From the NCBI RefSeq assembly GCF_026210795.1, contig NC_089458.1, positions 1,612,001 through 1,676,000 of the forward strand: a stretch of 64,000 nucleotides of DNA, given 5' to 3'. Numbering within the stretch: the stretch's first letter is position 1; the number at the start of each line of letters is the position of its first letter. The position numbers and the translations under genes are program-made. This stretch comes from Rhizophagus irregularis. Lineage: Eukaryota; Glomeromycota; Glomeromycetes; Glomerales; Glomeraceae. Positions 22,720 to 34,366 of this stretch are shown in pieces. The notes beneath the pieces are model-generated. The model saw only the letters and a program-made list of their open reading frames with translations, had not been told where the DNA came from and did not search any database.

Positions 22720-24199
22720 TACAAATTATTAATTTGTTCTATTAGTTCTTAAATGTATAAATAATGTTCATTATGAGAAGAAAATTTTAAATTTTATAAT
22801 TGGACGGATCAAATTTTTAGTATAAGTGTAACACTAATTAACATATGATATCTTCTATTATTACCGCGGATGTTGTTCTTTTTATATTTATAATAATTTT
22901 CATAAATATTCTATAACAGATAATAAAATATATTAAAAAATAAATCTTTTTAAAGAGTATTATATTTGAAAAAATTTTATTTTAAAAAAAGGAGTTTGCT
23001 GGCAACGATAGCTGGTGTCACAGGATTTTTTAATTTTGGCCGGAATTAAGTGATCGACATATTTTGGATCATTGTGTAACAAACTTCCGTTTTTAATGAG
23101 AAACAAAATTGCCTTTTTGGATTGTATAACGTTACTCAAGTGCATAAAAGGAAATTTAGGCCGGAATTATAAAATTTGGTTGAAATTATAAGATATGACA
23201 AATAAAAAAAATTTATATATTAAGAATGAGATTTGGAATTTGAAATGGGATTGGAATTGGGATTTAGGATTGAAATGGAAATGGAATTTGGAATTTGGAA
23301 TTTGGAATGAAATAGAATGGAATAGGACTCCCATTTTATTTATATTATTTGAATGGTTACCTTTTATTTATATTTTAATTTTATTATAATCATTATTATT
23401 TTTTTTTTTTCTGCAATGCATTTGATAGTTTATTAAACAGGAAACAAGATTCAGAGAATACAATTATGACAAAAACTAAATCTACACTATCTAATATTAT
23501 TAACTACCAAACCATTCGTCATGCATGAAAGCACCCCACGTGTGCACTGTCAGGTGAAATTTTTATTCAGAGGGTATAATTCGTTTTCAAACGGTCATTC
23601 TTAGCATAAATGCCCTCTTTCTTCATGAGCATTCACAGGACCCACTACATTGCGAATAAAAAGAAAAAAAAAACCTTTTAAATGTAAGTAAGAGAAAGTA
23701 AAAATTAAAAAATATCCTTCAGATCGTTCCTCCTAGAAGCGGCCTGAAGAAATTGAAAATGAGTGGCATCCATTATCCAAGCCATAGGGTCCAAGGTACA
23801 CACGATTAAACCAGGACTGGCCAGCTGCAGTGAAAATGACACATTTCCAATACTTTAGTTCGACTAGTGTGAGGTCCCATTTACTGATAGAAAGTTGCTT
23901 GTCGTATATAAAGCGGATTCTAACATCAGATGTCCATTATCAAGCATATGCTCATATGACACTCAATTATCAAGCAACCAAGATTAACTCCAGTCAACCA
24001 TCCCAAGTAAGCTCTATCCAAATTAAATTTGTTCAAATGAAAACTAAAACTAATACTAATTCGAAAAAGTAAACTAAAAAAAATTGAAAAACAAAAAGTA
24101 AAAAAAAAAAAAGAAAAAAGAAAATGAGTCTGGAATTCGTCTAGCCAAGTTTTGTCTCTATCCTTCTTCTTCTGGGGTGTGTAGGCACAGTTGAAGGTG
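22720..24199. other. Intergenic region with TGGAAT-type low-complexity tract
   Basis: No gene is supported. At about 23226-23322 the plus strand is made of GGAATTTGGAAT-like words, a degenerate simple repeat. From about 23520 the sequence is less AT-rich but shows no coherent frame. Confidence 0.5.
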
Positions 24200-24742
24200 A
24201 GGTCTAAAGCTTTTATCGAGGGTTGTTTAAAGAGAAACCGTATTTGGTTAGTTCAGCAATATCGGTAAAAGGATGGACCAGCTGCTTACACTGAAAAAGC
24301 TGGTAAAATTCCAAAAGTGGTTATCCGTTCTGTAAGTATTCCCAAAATGGAAGTTTTCTTCTGAAATATTTTGTTGTTACTGGAAGAAAGTGCAAATTGT
24401 GGAATATATCTAGAAACGCGTCTAGTTTATGACACGATCTAATCCAAAATTCATTTGAGAGCTTAATCGAGCTGCCGCGACGACGAATAGGAAAAGCTGG
24501 CGGGTGTTTGTAAACAATAGGTGTCGAAGGAGGTGTAGCCGTGTAGAAGAAAGTAAAGGTGTATATTGGTCGTATCGTTCGAGTAGGCTAGTTAAAGTCT
24601 ACCGAGATATCAAATGTATGGTGTTTGAGTTGTTGTAGAGCTGTCTCGTGCTTCTTGATAGCTTGTTCCAATATCTTGAAGATGGAAGGCCTGTTGGTAT
24701 ATAAAAAGTTGTTGTAGAGAAAATCCACAAAGTCTTTATTGT
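24200..24742 (-). pseudogene. Coding-like remnant, right half (family unknown)
   Basis: On the minus strand, sequence up to the CACTA insertion point reads as a protein-like stretch (for example FVDFLYNNFLYTNRPSIFK) ending in a stop near 24594. The remainder appears to lie across the transposon at 28663-28810. I do not recognise the family. Frame integrity is not kept over the whole length, so it looks like a relic. Confidence 0.35.
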
Positions 24743-25109
24743 TAACACTAGTCGAAAAAGGACAATTCGGCCTAAATTTGACCAGGTCGAATATAGGTCG
24801 AATAATGGTCTAACCTGTGTCAAATTGAGGTCAAATTTTCGGGCGCATTTAGGGTGCTAATCGTCCCAAATTCGGACTAATTATTCGACCATTATTTAGG
24901 TTTAAATTGACCAATATTCAACCTTAAAACTTTAAGCCGAATTATGGTCTAATAACAACCCATTTATTTATGAATTTATTTTGATTTTTTTTATCAAATT
25001 TATTAAATAAATGTATTTATTAATGCTTAAATACTTTATAATTATATTATTATTATTACATCTATCTAATTTACAAAAAATATTGCTAATTCAAATACAA
25101 TTCCACAAT

Positions 25110-27775
25110 TACATGATTCATGTATTCGTATATACGAATCTTTGATTGTTTTTTAGCAATCCACCCGAACCTATAAAAAAGAGAAGAACAGTTAGTAACC
25201 GTTCATAATATTAAAAAAAATAAGAAAAAAAACCAAGATTCGTACTTACTTACGAATCTTTGGTTTTTTCCGTTCTTCGAAGACACCTGAGACACCCGAG
25301 ACCTAAAAAGAAAAGAAAAGAACGGTTATTAGTAACCGTTCATAATAATATTAAAAAAAAAATCAAAAAAATAAACCAAGATTCGTACTTACGAATCTTG
25401 GTTCTTCTTTTCTCGAAGGTCGGAAGCCCACTCCACCCGATCCTAAAAAAAAGAAAGAACGGTTATTAGTAATCGTTCATTAATATTGAAAAAAAATCAA
25501 AAAAAATAAACCAAGATTCGTACTTACGAATCTTGGTTCCTCTTTTCCCAAAGGTCAGAAGCCCACCCGATCCTAAAAAAAAGAAAGAACGGTTATTAGT
25601 AACCGTTCGTAATATTAAAAAAAAAAAAATTAAAAAAAAATAAACCAAGATTCGTACGTACTTACGAATCTTGGTTTTTCTTTTCCCAAAGGTCGGAAGC
25701 CCACTCCACTCGATCCTAAAAAAAAGAAAGAACGGTTATTAGTAACCGTTCATGAATATTAAAAAAAAAAATTAAAAAAATTAAACCAAGATTCGTACTT
25801 ACAAATCTTGGTTCTTCTTTTCCTGAAGGTCGGAAGCCCACTCCATCCGATTCTAAAAAAAAGAAAGAACGGTTATTAGTAACCGTTCATTAATATTGAA
25901 AAAAAAAATCAAAAAAAATAAACCAAGATTCGTACTTACGAATCTTGGTTCCTCTTTTCCCAAAGGTCAGAAGCCCACCCAATCCTAAAAAAAGAAAGAA
26001 CGGTTATTAGTAACCGTTCGTAATATTAAAAAAAAAATTAAAAAAAAATAAACCAAGATTCGTACGTACTTACGAATGTTCTTGGTTACTTTCCCAAAGG
26101 CGGAATCCCGAAATCCATCCTCGATCCTAAAAAAGAAAGAACGGTTATTAGTAACCGTTGCATGAATATTAAAAAAAAAAAAATTAAAAAAATTAAACCA
26201 AGATTCGTACTTACAAATCTTGGTTCTTCTTTTCCTGAAGGTCGGAAGCCCACTCCATCCGATTCTAAAAAAAGAAAGAACGGTTATTAGTAACCGTTCA
26301 TTAATATTGAAAAAAAAAATCAAAAAAAATAAACCAAGATTCGTACTTACGAATCTTGGTTCCTCTTTTCCCAAAGGTCAGAAGCCCACCCAATCCTAAA
26401 AAGAAAGAACGGTTATTAGTAACCGTTCGTAATATTAAAAAAAAAATTAAAAAAAAATAAACCAAGATTCGTACTTACGAATTTTGGTTCTTCTTTTCCC
26501 GAAGGTCGGAAGCCCACTCCACCCGATCCTAAAAAAAAGAAAGAACGGTTATTAGTAACCGTTCATTAATATTAAAAAAAAATTAAAAAAATTAAACCAA
26601 GATTCGTACTTACGAATCTTGGTTTTTCCACACAAAAGCCCACCTGAACCTATAAAAAAAGAAAGGAACGGTTAGTAAACCGTTCCAAAATGATAAAAAA
26701 AAATAAAAATAAAAAATATATAAAGATTCGTACTGTACTTACGAATCTTTATCTTTGGGTTTTCGTTCTTCGGAAGCCCACCCGAACCTATAAAAAAAAA
26801 AGAAAGAATGGTTAGTAAACCATTTGTAATAATAATAAATAAAAAAAAGATTAAAGATTCGTACTTATGAATCTTTGGGTTTTCGTTCTTCGGAAGCCAC
26901 CCGAACCTATAAAAAAAAAAGAAAGAATGGTTAATAAACTATTCGTAATAATAATAAATAAAAACAAAAATTAAAGATTCGTACTTACGAATCTTTGGGT
27001 TTTCGTTCTTCGGAAGCCCACCTGATCCTAAAAAAAAGAAAAGAACAGTTATTAGTAAACCGTTCATATATTAAAAAAAAAACAAAAAAATTAAACCAAG
27101 ATTCGTACTTACTTACGAATCTTGGTTTCTTGGTTTTCCTTTCTTCAGAAGCCTACCAGATCCTAAAAAAAAGAAAGAACGGTTATTAGTAACCATTCGT
27201 AATATTTTTTTTAAAAACAATAAAAAAAAAAATCCAAGATTCTTACGAATCTTTGGAATTTTCCCGTTCTTCGGAACACGGAAGCCCACCCGAACCTATA
27301 AAAAATAAAAGAACGGTTATTAGTAACCGTTCGTAATATTTTTTTTAAAAAAAATTAAAAAAATCCAAGATTCTTACGAATCTTGGGATTTTCCCGTTCT
27401 TCGGAACACGGAAGCCCATCTGATCCTAAAAAAAAAGAAAAAGAACGGTTATTAGTAACCGTTCATAATATTAAAAAAAAATAAAAAAAAATAAGATTCG
27501 TACGTGAATCTTTGGGTTTTCATTCTTCGGAAGCCCTTCCGAACCTATAAAAAAAAATACAAGAATGGTTAGTAAACCGTTCATAATAATAAAAAAATAA
27601 CAAAAATAAATTAAAGATTCGTACTTACGAATCTTTGGGTTTTCCGTTCTTTGGAAGCCCACCCGAATCTAAAAAAAAGAAAGAACAGTTAGTAAACCGT
27701 TCATAATGATAATATTTAAAAAAAACAAAAAAAAAAAAAATATTTGATTCGTAATACAATACTTACGAATCTTAA
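25110..27775. repeat. Minisatellite array of about 20 units, two hairpins per unit
   Basis: Units are about 120-143 bp. Each carries palindrome A (CCAAGATTCGTA, two bases, then its complement), a spacer with GGTCGGAAGCCCAC, palindrome B (AACGGTTA-TTAG-TAACCGTT) and an A-rich spacer. Palindrome B starts near 25321, 25458, 25588, 25731, 25868, 25999, 26140, 26279, 26408 and 26544. Units at 25588, 25999 and 26408 share private variants, which gives a higher-order period of about 410 bp (three units). Later units are shorter and more diverged. Small frames seen inside it are not genes. Confidence 0.92.
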
Positions 27776-27793
27776 AATACTCTTTCAGAAATC

Positions 27794-28092
27794 CATTTCC
27801 TTTCGTTTTACCCTTCCCCTTTCGTTTTCCCTTTCGTTTTCCCCTTTCGTTTTCCCCTTTCGTTTCACCCTTTCGTTTTCCCCTTTCGTTTTACCCTTTC
27901 GTTTTCCCTTTCTTTTCCATTTTCCTTTTCCTTTCGTTTTACCCTATCCCTTTCATTTTTAGCTTCCCCTTTCGTTTTTAGCTTCCCTTTCATTTTTTCG
28001 CTTCCCTTTTCGTTTTTAGCTTCCCTTTCATTTTTTCGCTTCCCCTTTCATTTTTCGCTTTCCCTCTCGTTTTCTCTTCCCCTTTCGTTTTC
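27794..28092. repeat. Polypyrimidine minisatellite (CCCTTTCGTTTT)n
   Basis: About 300 bp of nearly pure pyrimidine on the plus strand is made of 10-16 bp variants of CCCTTTCGTTTT. It lies just after the hairpin array inside the CACTA element. Confidence 0.88.
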
Positions 28093-28344
28093 ACTTCCTC
28101 TTGAAACCTATAAAAAAACAAGAACAGCTGGTAAACCGTTCTATAATATTAAAAAAAATCCACTATTTGTAATAATACTTACGAATCTCAGTCACGTCTT
28201 GGATCTACAAAAGCAAAAAACGAAAACGTTAGTAAAACGTTTTGTTAAAAAACAACAAAATAAAATTTGAAGGTATATATATACCTTCGAAATAGGAGTC
28301 CAGCCTTCTAAATAGGCGTCTTGGACCTACAAAAGAAAAAAAAC

Positions 28345-28450
28345 TGAGGGACGAAGGGAAAGGGGAAAGGGGAAAGGATAAGAAAAGTAAAGGGACGAAG
28401 GGAAGTAAAAGGAGGGAAAGAGGAACGAAGGGAAAGGGGAAGGGGAAGAA
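28345..28450. repeat. Polypurine tract complementary in type to the pyrimidine tract
   Basis: About 100 bp of GGGACGAAGGGAAAGG-like words form the inverse of the pyrimidine tract upstream. Two degenerate hairpin units (near 28122 and 28222) lie between the two tracts. Confidence 0.8.
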
Positions 28451-28662
28451 AGAAAATTAAAAAAAGTTTAAAAAAGAATGCAATAAGATGATCCTTTTTT
28501 AAACTTTTAATACGCATAACGTGTAATGCGTAACGTTTATTCAATAAGGTTGAATATATGTCTAATCGTAGATCATTACTAATTGAAGTCAAATTTTTTA
28601 ATTTTAGTCGAATATAGGCCGAATTGTATTAAGGCTGAATATTCCTTTTTCGACTAGTGTAA

Positions 28663-29459
28663 GGAGTTCGTTAGTCACTCTTTCCATGTCCAAAGTTTCG
28701 TTATTCCACTTAAAAAAGGTAGCTTAAAACTGTCCACATTTTGCTGTTGTCCCAAGCTTGCTTATTCTGGGCGATACGCCTCTCCAGACCGTCTTTAGTC
28801 CAAGAACACCACAAAGAGAGGAAAAAGTGTAAAGAATAGGAAAAAATAAAAAAAACAAAAGAAAATTTCTAATACTAAAATAAACCACGATGGGTTTTTT
28901 GCTGTCAAGTATTTACTTGAAGTATATGAAATAAAATAAAAGTGTATTAACTATAAGCGAAGTAAAGAAAAAATAAAAAATAAAATTTTTGTTATCGAAA
29001 AAATATGGTCCAGACGTTTAGCAGAAAGAGTTCATTCTAATCATTATAATCATTATATTTTACATATTATCATAATGTAATAAAATAGTATTACATATCC
29101 AAGTAAATAAAATTATTCATTTTTCATGACTGGACAGATCATGTAAATATTACAAAAAGATAAAAAAATTTATTTTATTTAGTTATGTAATTTTAGTTTT
29201 AAAAAATATTTTTTTTTTCCATCTGATGATCCAGACAAAAAATTTATTAAATCAACCAATCATCTTCTAGGAATCAACTAAATTTTTTTTGAAAAATAAA
29301 ATTTTTTTCTGGGCAATCGGGTTAAATATAGCAATTTTTTTCATAAGAAATGAATAATTTTATTTCTTTGGCCTTATATAATTAAAAATATTATATAAAA
29401 TACTTTAAATGTAAAATTAATTAATGGATTTTAAATATAAAATTATATATATTCTTATA
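28663..29459. other. Remnant flank and AT-rich intergenic region
   Basis: 28663-28810 looks like the other half of the coding-like remnant split by the CACTA element, read on the minus strand. 28820-29459 is AT-rich and shows no gene. Confidence 0.4.
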
Positions 29460-32400
29460 TTATTTATTGACAAGATTAGGAAAATCATATTGAATATTAA
29501 GTTCTTTCAATAATTTTTGCTTTAATTCTGAAAATTCATTTGTATTCCATTCTCCTTCATTAATCATTTCTTTAATTTTTTCTCGAGTTTTATCAACATT
29601 AGCATAATAATAACTTAAAAAATAAAATAATATAAAAATTAAATATAAATATTTTTTTTTAAAAAAAAACTTTTAAAATTACTTACATTACTTCAGGAAA
29701 CCATTCTTTCCAACGTCTTTGATGTGGTAATAAGTAAAATAATTCAATTTCAGCAAGAATCTTTAAAAAAAAAATTAAAAAATTTTAGTATTTTTATAAT
29801 TATAATTAAATTAAATAATAATAACTAATAATATACCTCTGCTTTTTGTATTAAAAATGAGATTCTATTATTATCTTTTTCAATTGCATTACTAAGTAAT
29901 CCAATAAATAAATTCATAAGATATACAACAATACATAATGAAAATAAAACAATTAGTATTACAAGTGATGGTTTATCTTTATATGTCCAATTGGATAATG
30001 CATTTGAATCCCCTATAATAATAAAATATTATTTTATTAAATTACTTGTAAATATATGTAAAATATATATTAGAAATAAATTTTTTGTTTACCTGTTAAA
30101 AATAAATACATTGCAAATAAAGAAGTACCAAAATCTACAAACATATTTGTATTTTCATCAGGTTGTTGAATAATAGATGAATTTAAATCTATAGTTCCAT
30201 TTTCAAATACTTGATGATAAGTAGGAACTATATTCCAAGGATTATTTAAATCATCACTATTATTTGTATATTCTTTAAAAGAAAAATTAGGGTTTGCTGG
30301 TGATAATAATATGAAAAATGTATGTGCAAAACTGATTATAATTATAAATAAAACTACTAGAAAAGAAGAAACTTTTTTTCCAACACTAATTATAATTGCA
30401 AAATATATACCAAAAGATTCAAATACTCTAAAAAATAATAAAAACTTTATATCTAAAAATAAGCATGAAAAAGAAAGTAACTGAATAATATTATTTTTAT
30501 CATTTGTTTGAAGCCAATAAATAGAAGTATAAATTGGAAGTGTAAATGCAATTAAATCTATAATAATAATAATAATAATATAATTAATAAATTTTTGTAT
30601 AATTATATAAAATAATTAAAAATATTTATATATATTACCAAATATATTCCAAAAATTATGGATCCATTTAATAGGATTATAAATAAACTGACGAATTTCA
30701 AAATTCAGATGAATAAATCCAAGTACAATTGAAATAATTAAAAGTTGTTGTTGAATATCATCATTAATAAATTGTTGAGGAATTGTTGCAGCAGCAGTAA
30801 AACATCCAAGTAAAAATATAAATCCAATCCATATTATTATATAATAATATTTTCCATAAGTATTCCATTTAAAATCAATTAATGTTTCTCCATTCCATGT
30901 TTTATAAATATCTCTATTTATTGTTTTAACATATGGACTAGATTGAGGTATAATTAATTCTAAAAACCAATTATAGTCTTGTGGATAATTAATAAATTTA
31001 ATATAAGGATTCATAAAAGTAATTGTTGGTGTTGTTGTATGTTTAAAAATCTTTAAAAAAATTATATTAAAAATCTTAGTAATTTTAAAATAAATAGAAA
31101 ACATATCATATTCTTCGATATTATTAATAAAATGAAATTTTGAAAATATATAAAATGTAATAAAATAAATGGGTAAAATAGATAAAATTATTAAAATTTG
31201 AATTATATTTATCATCCAATATATTATATTATAATTATCTCTTAATTTCTCCATTAACGTATTGTATTTTAACCACCAAATAGATCGAGTTAAATTAACC
31301 ATTTGATGATATTGAAAAGAATAGAGATGTAAATTAATATTTTCATATTTTATACTATAAAAAGAAGGATCAATAATCATAGTTGTTTCCAATGAATATC
31401 TTGAAATATACTCTGGATAATATTCACTTAATAATGGCATTGTAGAAGTAATAATACTTAAATACATTCTATTATTTCTTAAATCTTCATTGAAATATTT
31501 TATACACGTTTTATAGATATCTTCTATCAATTCTAAGTTATGTTCTTTAATTCCAAATGTTAGTAATTCAACACCATATTTCAAAAGACTTTCCTTATTA
31601 TCTTTTACATATAAACTCCATCCGTCATAACATTTAAAACTATCATAATTTGGTAAGGGTAAAGTAGATTTTGAAAATACTTGTTTATAATTTTTTAATT
31701 TTTTTGCAACGTTACTAGAGTATCTATCAATATTCATATAATAATAATAATTTAAAGAAATAGATTTGTTATTTTCATTAAAATGATAAATAAAAAGACC
31801 TATTGATGTTAATATAATAATATCACTGTCATCAAGTAACTTTATTCCAAGTAAATTTATAGAATAAGATTCATTAACATTTTCAACTCTTGTACAAATT
31901 AAATCCTCTTCATTCCATTGATTATTAACATTTATTTTTTTAAAAACTTGGAGTCTAATTTTATATGTATCTATAGTACTAATTTCCCACTTGATTAAAT
32001 TTTGACTTGATTCTAGTTCTTTTTTATTCTTAGAATGTGGTTTTACTTTTTGAAATAATGCATATATAGTATCCATACCCATACTTGGTTTAATTAAGTG
32101 AATATTTAAGTGATCGTATGTTTTATGTATTTCATTACTGATCTTAAAATCATTATCAAAGTACCAGTTTTCAATATTTTCATCGGTATTTTCAAATGTT
32201 AAATTCATTTTTGATAATATTTCCTCAAATTTAATCTTCCAAATATGCCCATCTAGAATTCCAAATACATATTTGGTTGTAGTTCGAATGATATCTGATA
32301 AACTTTCGGTCTGATATTCATTTGATAATTGGCCTTTGCCTCTTAACCAATCCAAACATTCATTCCAATAATGTTCCATAATAGTACTATCATTTAATAA

Positions 32401-33428
32401 AGGAAGTAATAAAGGAATTAAACCAGCACGATACACAAAATTATGTAGTTGAGTATCTAATGTTAAATAATAACTTAGTATGAAATAATAATAAAGTTTA
32501 ATAATATTTAACTTTTTATAATTACCATTATTGATATCCCAAGAAGCAATAGGAATTTCTAATTCGATTGAATAAATAATAAGTTTATTAATGATTCTTA
32601 TACAAATAAACTTCTCATTACTGGAAATTCTGATATTCTGTAAAATAAATAAATAATAATTAATTTCAATCAAATAATTAAATAATTTAATACATCATAT
32701 TACCTTATTGGTTATTTTCTCGTTACTACCAAATATTTTTTTACTTTTTTCAGTAATAAGGTTATATTCATAAATGGAATTATTTGAAAATGAATAAAGC
32801 TTATTATATTTTGATATACTAATAAATTTAAAATTATTTTGTTTCTTATACATTCTTTTACAATTCCATTTATTATTTTTAGTTCTCGTGGAATAAATAA
32901 AAATAATTCTATCAAATCTTCCGTATAAAATGAATTCACCATTTAAGTTAAAAGTACAATAATAATAATGGGAAAAACGAGGATCACAATCTAATTTAAT
33001 TTTTTGATTCTTCTTCATATCATATATTTCTAATAAATAAATATTAATTACCGTAGTTAGATATCAAATTCATTTAAATTATTGATAATTTATAACTTAC
33101 CTAAATATTTATTCTCATTGATATACGCGAGTTTCTTATTATCGGAAACACACATTTGGAGTAAGATCATATCGCTTAATTTAAATGTTTTATCTAATTT
33201 AAGTTGACTCTTATCTTTACTTTCAATATTCCAACCGACAATTGAATGATCATCTTTACTATAAGTAACGAGATATTTTTCATTTGGCGATACTTCTATC
33301 TTTGTAACGAGTTTACCGTTATGTGGTTTATTAATATCGTTATCAATATCAATTTTATAATGAATATCGTTATTGTTATCGATTTTATCATCGATTTCCA
33401 CGTAAATTTCGTCGTCTATTTGGCTCAT
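29460..33428 (-). CDS. Ion-transport (TRP-like) channel with N-terminal propeller-like region
   Basis: Minus-strand exons are 33428-33101, 33029-32704, 32637-30639, 30557-30093, 30012-29837, 29760-29687 and 29613-29460, giving 1173 residues in frame. The N-terminal 350 residues hold WD-like blades (KIEVSPNEKYLVTYSKDD, EISTIDTYKIRLQVFK). A central helical region follows. The C-terminal third has at least six hydrophobic segments, starting near YNIIYWMINIIQILIILSIL. A pore-like stretch (FVDFGTSLFAMYLFLTGD) comes before the last helix (VILIVLFSLCIVVYLMNLF). A short cytosolic tail closes the protein. This order fits the ion-transport-domain family expanded in arbuscular fungi, so a plasma- or vacuolar-membrane cation channel is likely. 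Ion selectivity cannot be read from the sequence. Confidence 0.78.
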
Positions 33429-34366
33429 TTTACAGTAATGAATTTTTTATTAAGAAAAAGAGTTAATCTAATGACCAACATTTTTAGAACGATTTTATTT
33501 AAGTTAAATTTCATCATTAACCTGGTTACAACAGGTTTATCCAATTTTCTCTGCACAAAAAAAAAATTTATTGTGAATAGTTAATCGAGAAATGATCATC
33601 GATCTAAAAATGCAGGCAGTTTTGGCAGTCTCACCGACTCAGCGTGCTTCATTGTATTAACTAAAAATAAGACAGACATTAGGCATTGTTTCAATGATGG
33701 ACGTAAATGATGTGGCGTAAAAAAAAATTTTTAATTTATTTTTCTGTTGTAAAAATTAATGTAAATCAGTAGTCTGTATAAACACCTTAGAGGCTTAGAT
33801 GATGCAAATTTTATAAAATACGAAATAAAAATACTAAAATGATTGAAACAACACATTAAAATACTATTTTATTTTATAAAAGCAGAATATTTAAAGTATA
33901 TACTGTATTATAAGACGAAAACATTTGAGCATGGTAACTATGATCCATTGTATGTTGATCGCCGCAACGCTAAATCCAATTAGTCAACCACCTTCCAAAA
34001 GAAGAAATGCATACACAAAATGTAATTGATAAATTCGAAAGTTTAAATAACAAACGATTATAAATAAATAAATACATATTCATTGAATTTAAGCCTAATG
34101 ATACAATACCTGTTTTAACCATTTTTATCCACTATAATAAGTTCTATATATTGTAATATATACTCGATATAAGATAAATACTATTCTTTATATTATTTAA
34201 GAATATAAATTTAAAAATATTGTTATATTTAATATTGATTGTTCCGGATTCTCATTGATAATAGATATTATTCATCAAATATACATTTAGAATTTTGTTT
34301 CATTTAAAAAAATCCGTACTGCGTACACTTTTTTTGCTAAATCCTAAAAATCAACTTTTTTCCAAA
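33429..34366. promoter_or_regulatory. Shared divergent upstream region of two membrane-protein genes
   Basis: About 940 bp separate the ATGs of the minus-strand channel gene and the plus-strand receptor-like gene. No coding signal or clear element is visible. Confidence 0.4.

Larger units (their letters stand above)
24746..28659. mobile_element. Non-autonomous CACTA (EnSpm-like) transposon with internal satellite
   Basis: Ends are inverted repeats CACTAGTCGAAAAAGGA, extended by a related AATTCGGCCT word. Flanks are the 3-bp direct repeat TAA (24743-24745 and 28660-28662). CACTA termini with a 3-bp duplication are the hallmark of the EnSpm/CACTA superfamily. Subterminal words such as TCGAATATAGG, TCGAATAATGG and ATTATTCGACC recur in both orientations, as expected for transposase binding. 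No transposase frame is seen. The interior of 3.9 kb is filled by a tandem array (25110-27775), a pyrimidine tract and a purine tract. Confidence 0.88.

Noticed and set aside
23864-23876. TCGACTAGTGTGAGG as a second end of the CACTA family
   Set aside because: Only about ten bases match, with no extended terminal repeat or duplication, so it may be chance.
25985-26374. Open frames of 60-130 codons inside the satellite and the pyrimidine/purine tracts
   Set aside because: They follow the repeat period, are made of low-complexity residues and have no independent support.
25110-27775. Regular palindromic repeats that could be taken for a CRISPR array
   Set aside because: Repeats and spacers are both repeated, unit length varies, no cas genes are present, and the array lies within a CACTA element of a eukaryote.
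34295-34366. Earlier start for the secreted-plus-membrane protein
   Set aside because: It would begin with TTG and would bury the signal peptide that starts exactly at the ATG at 34367.
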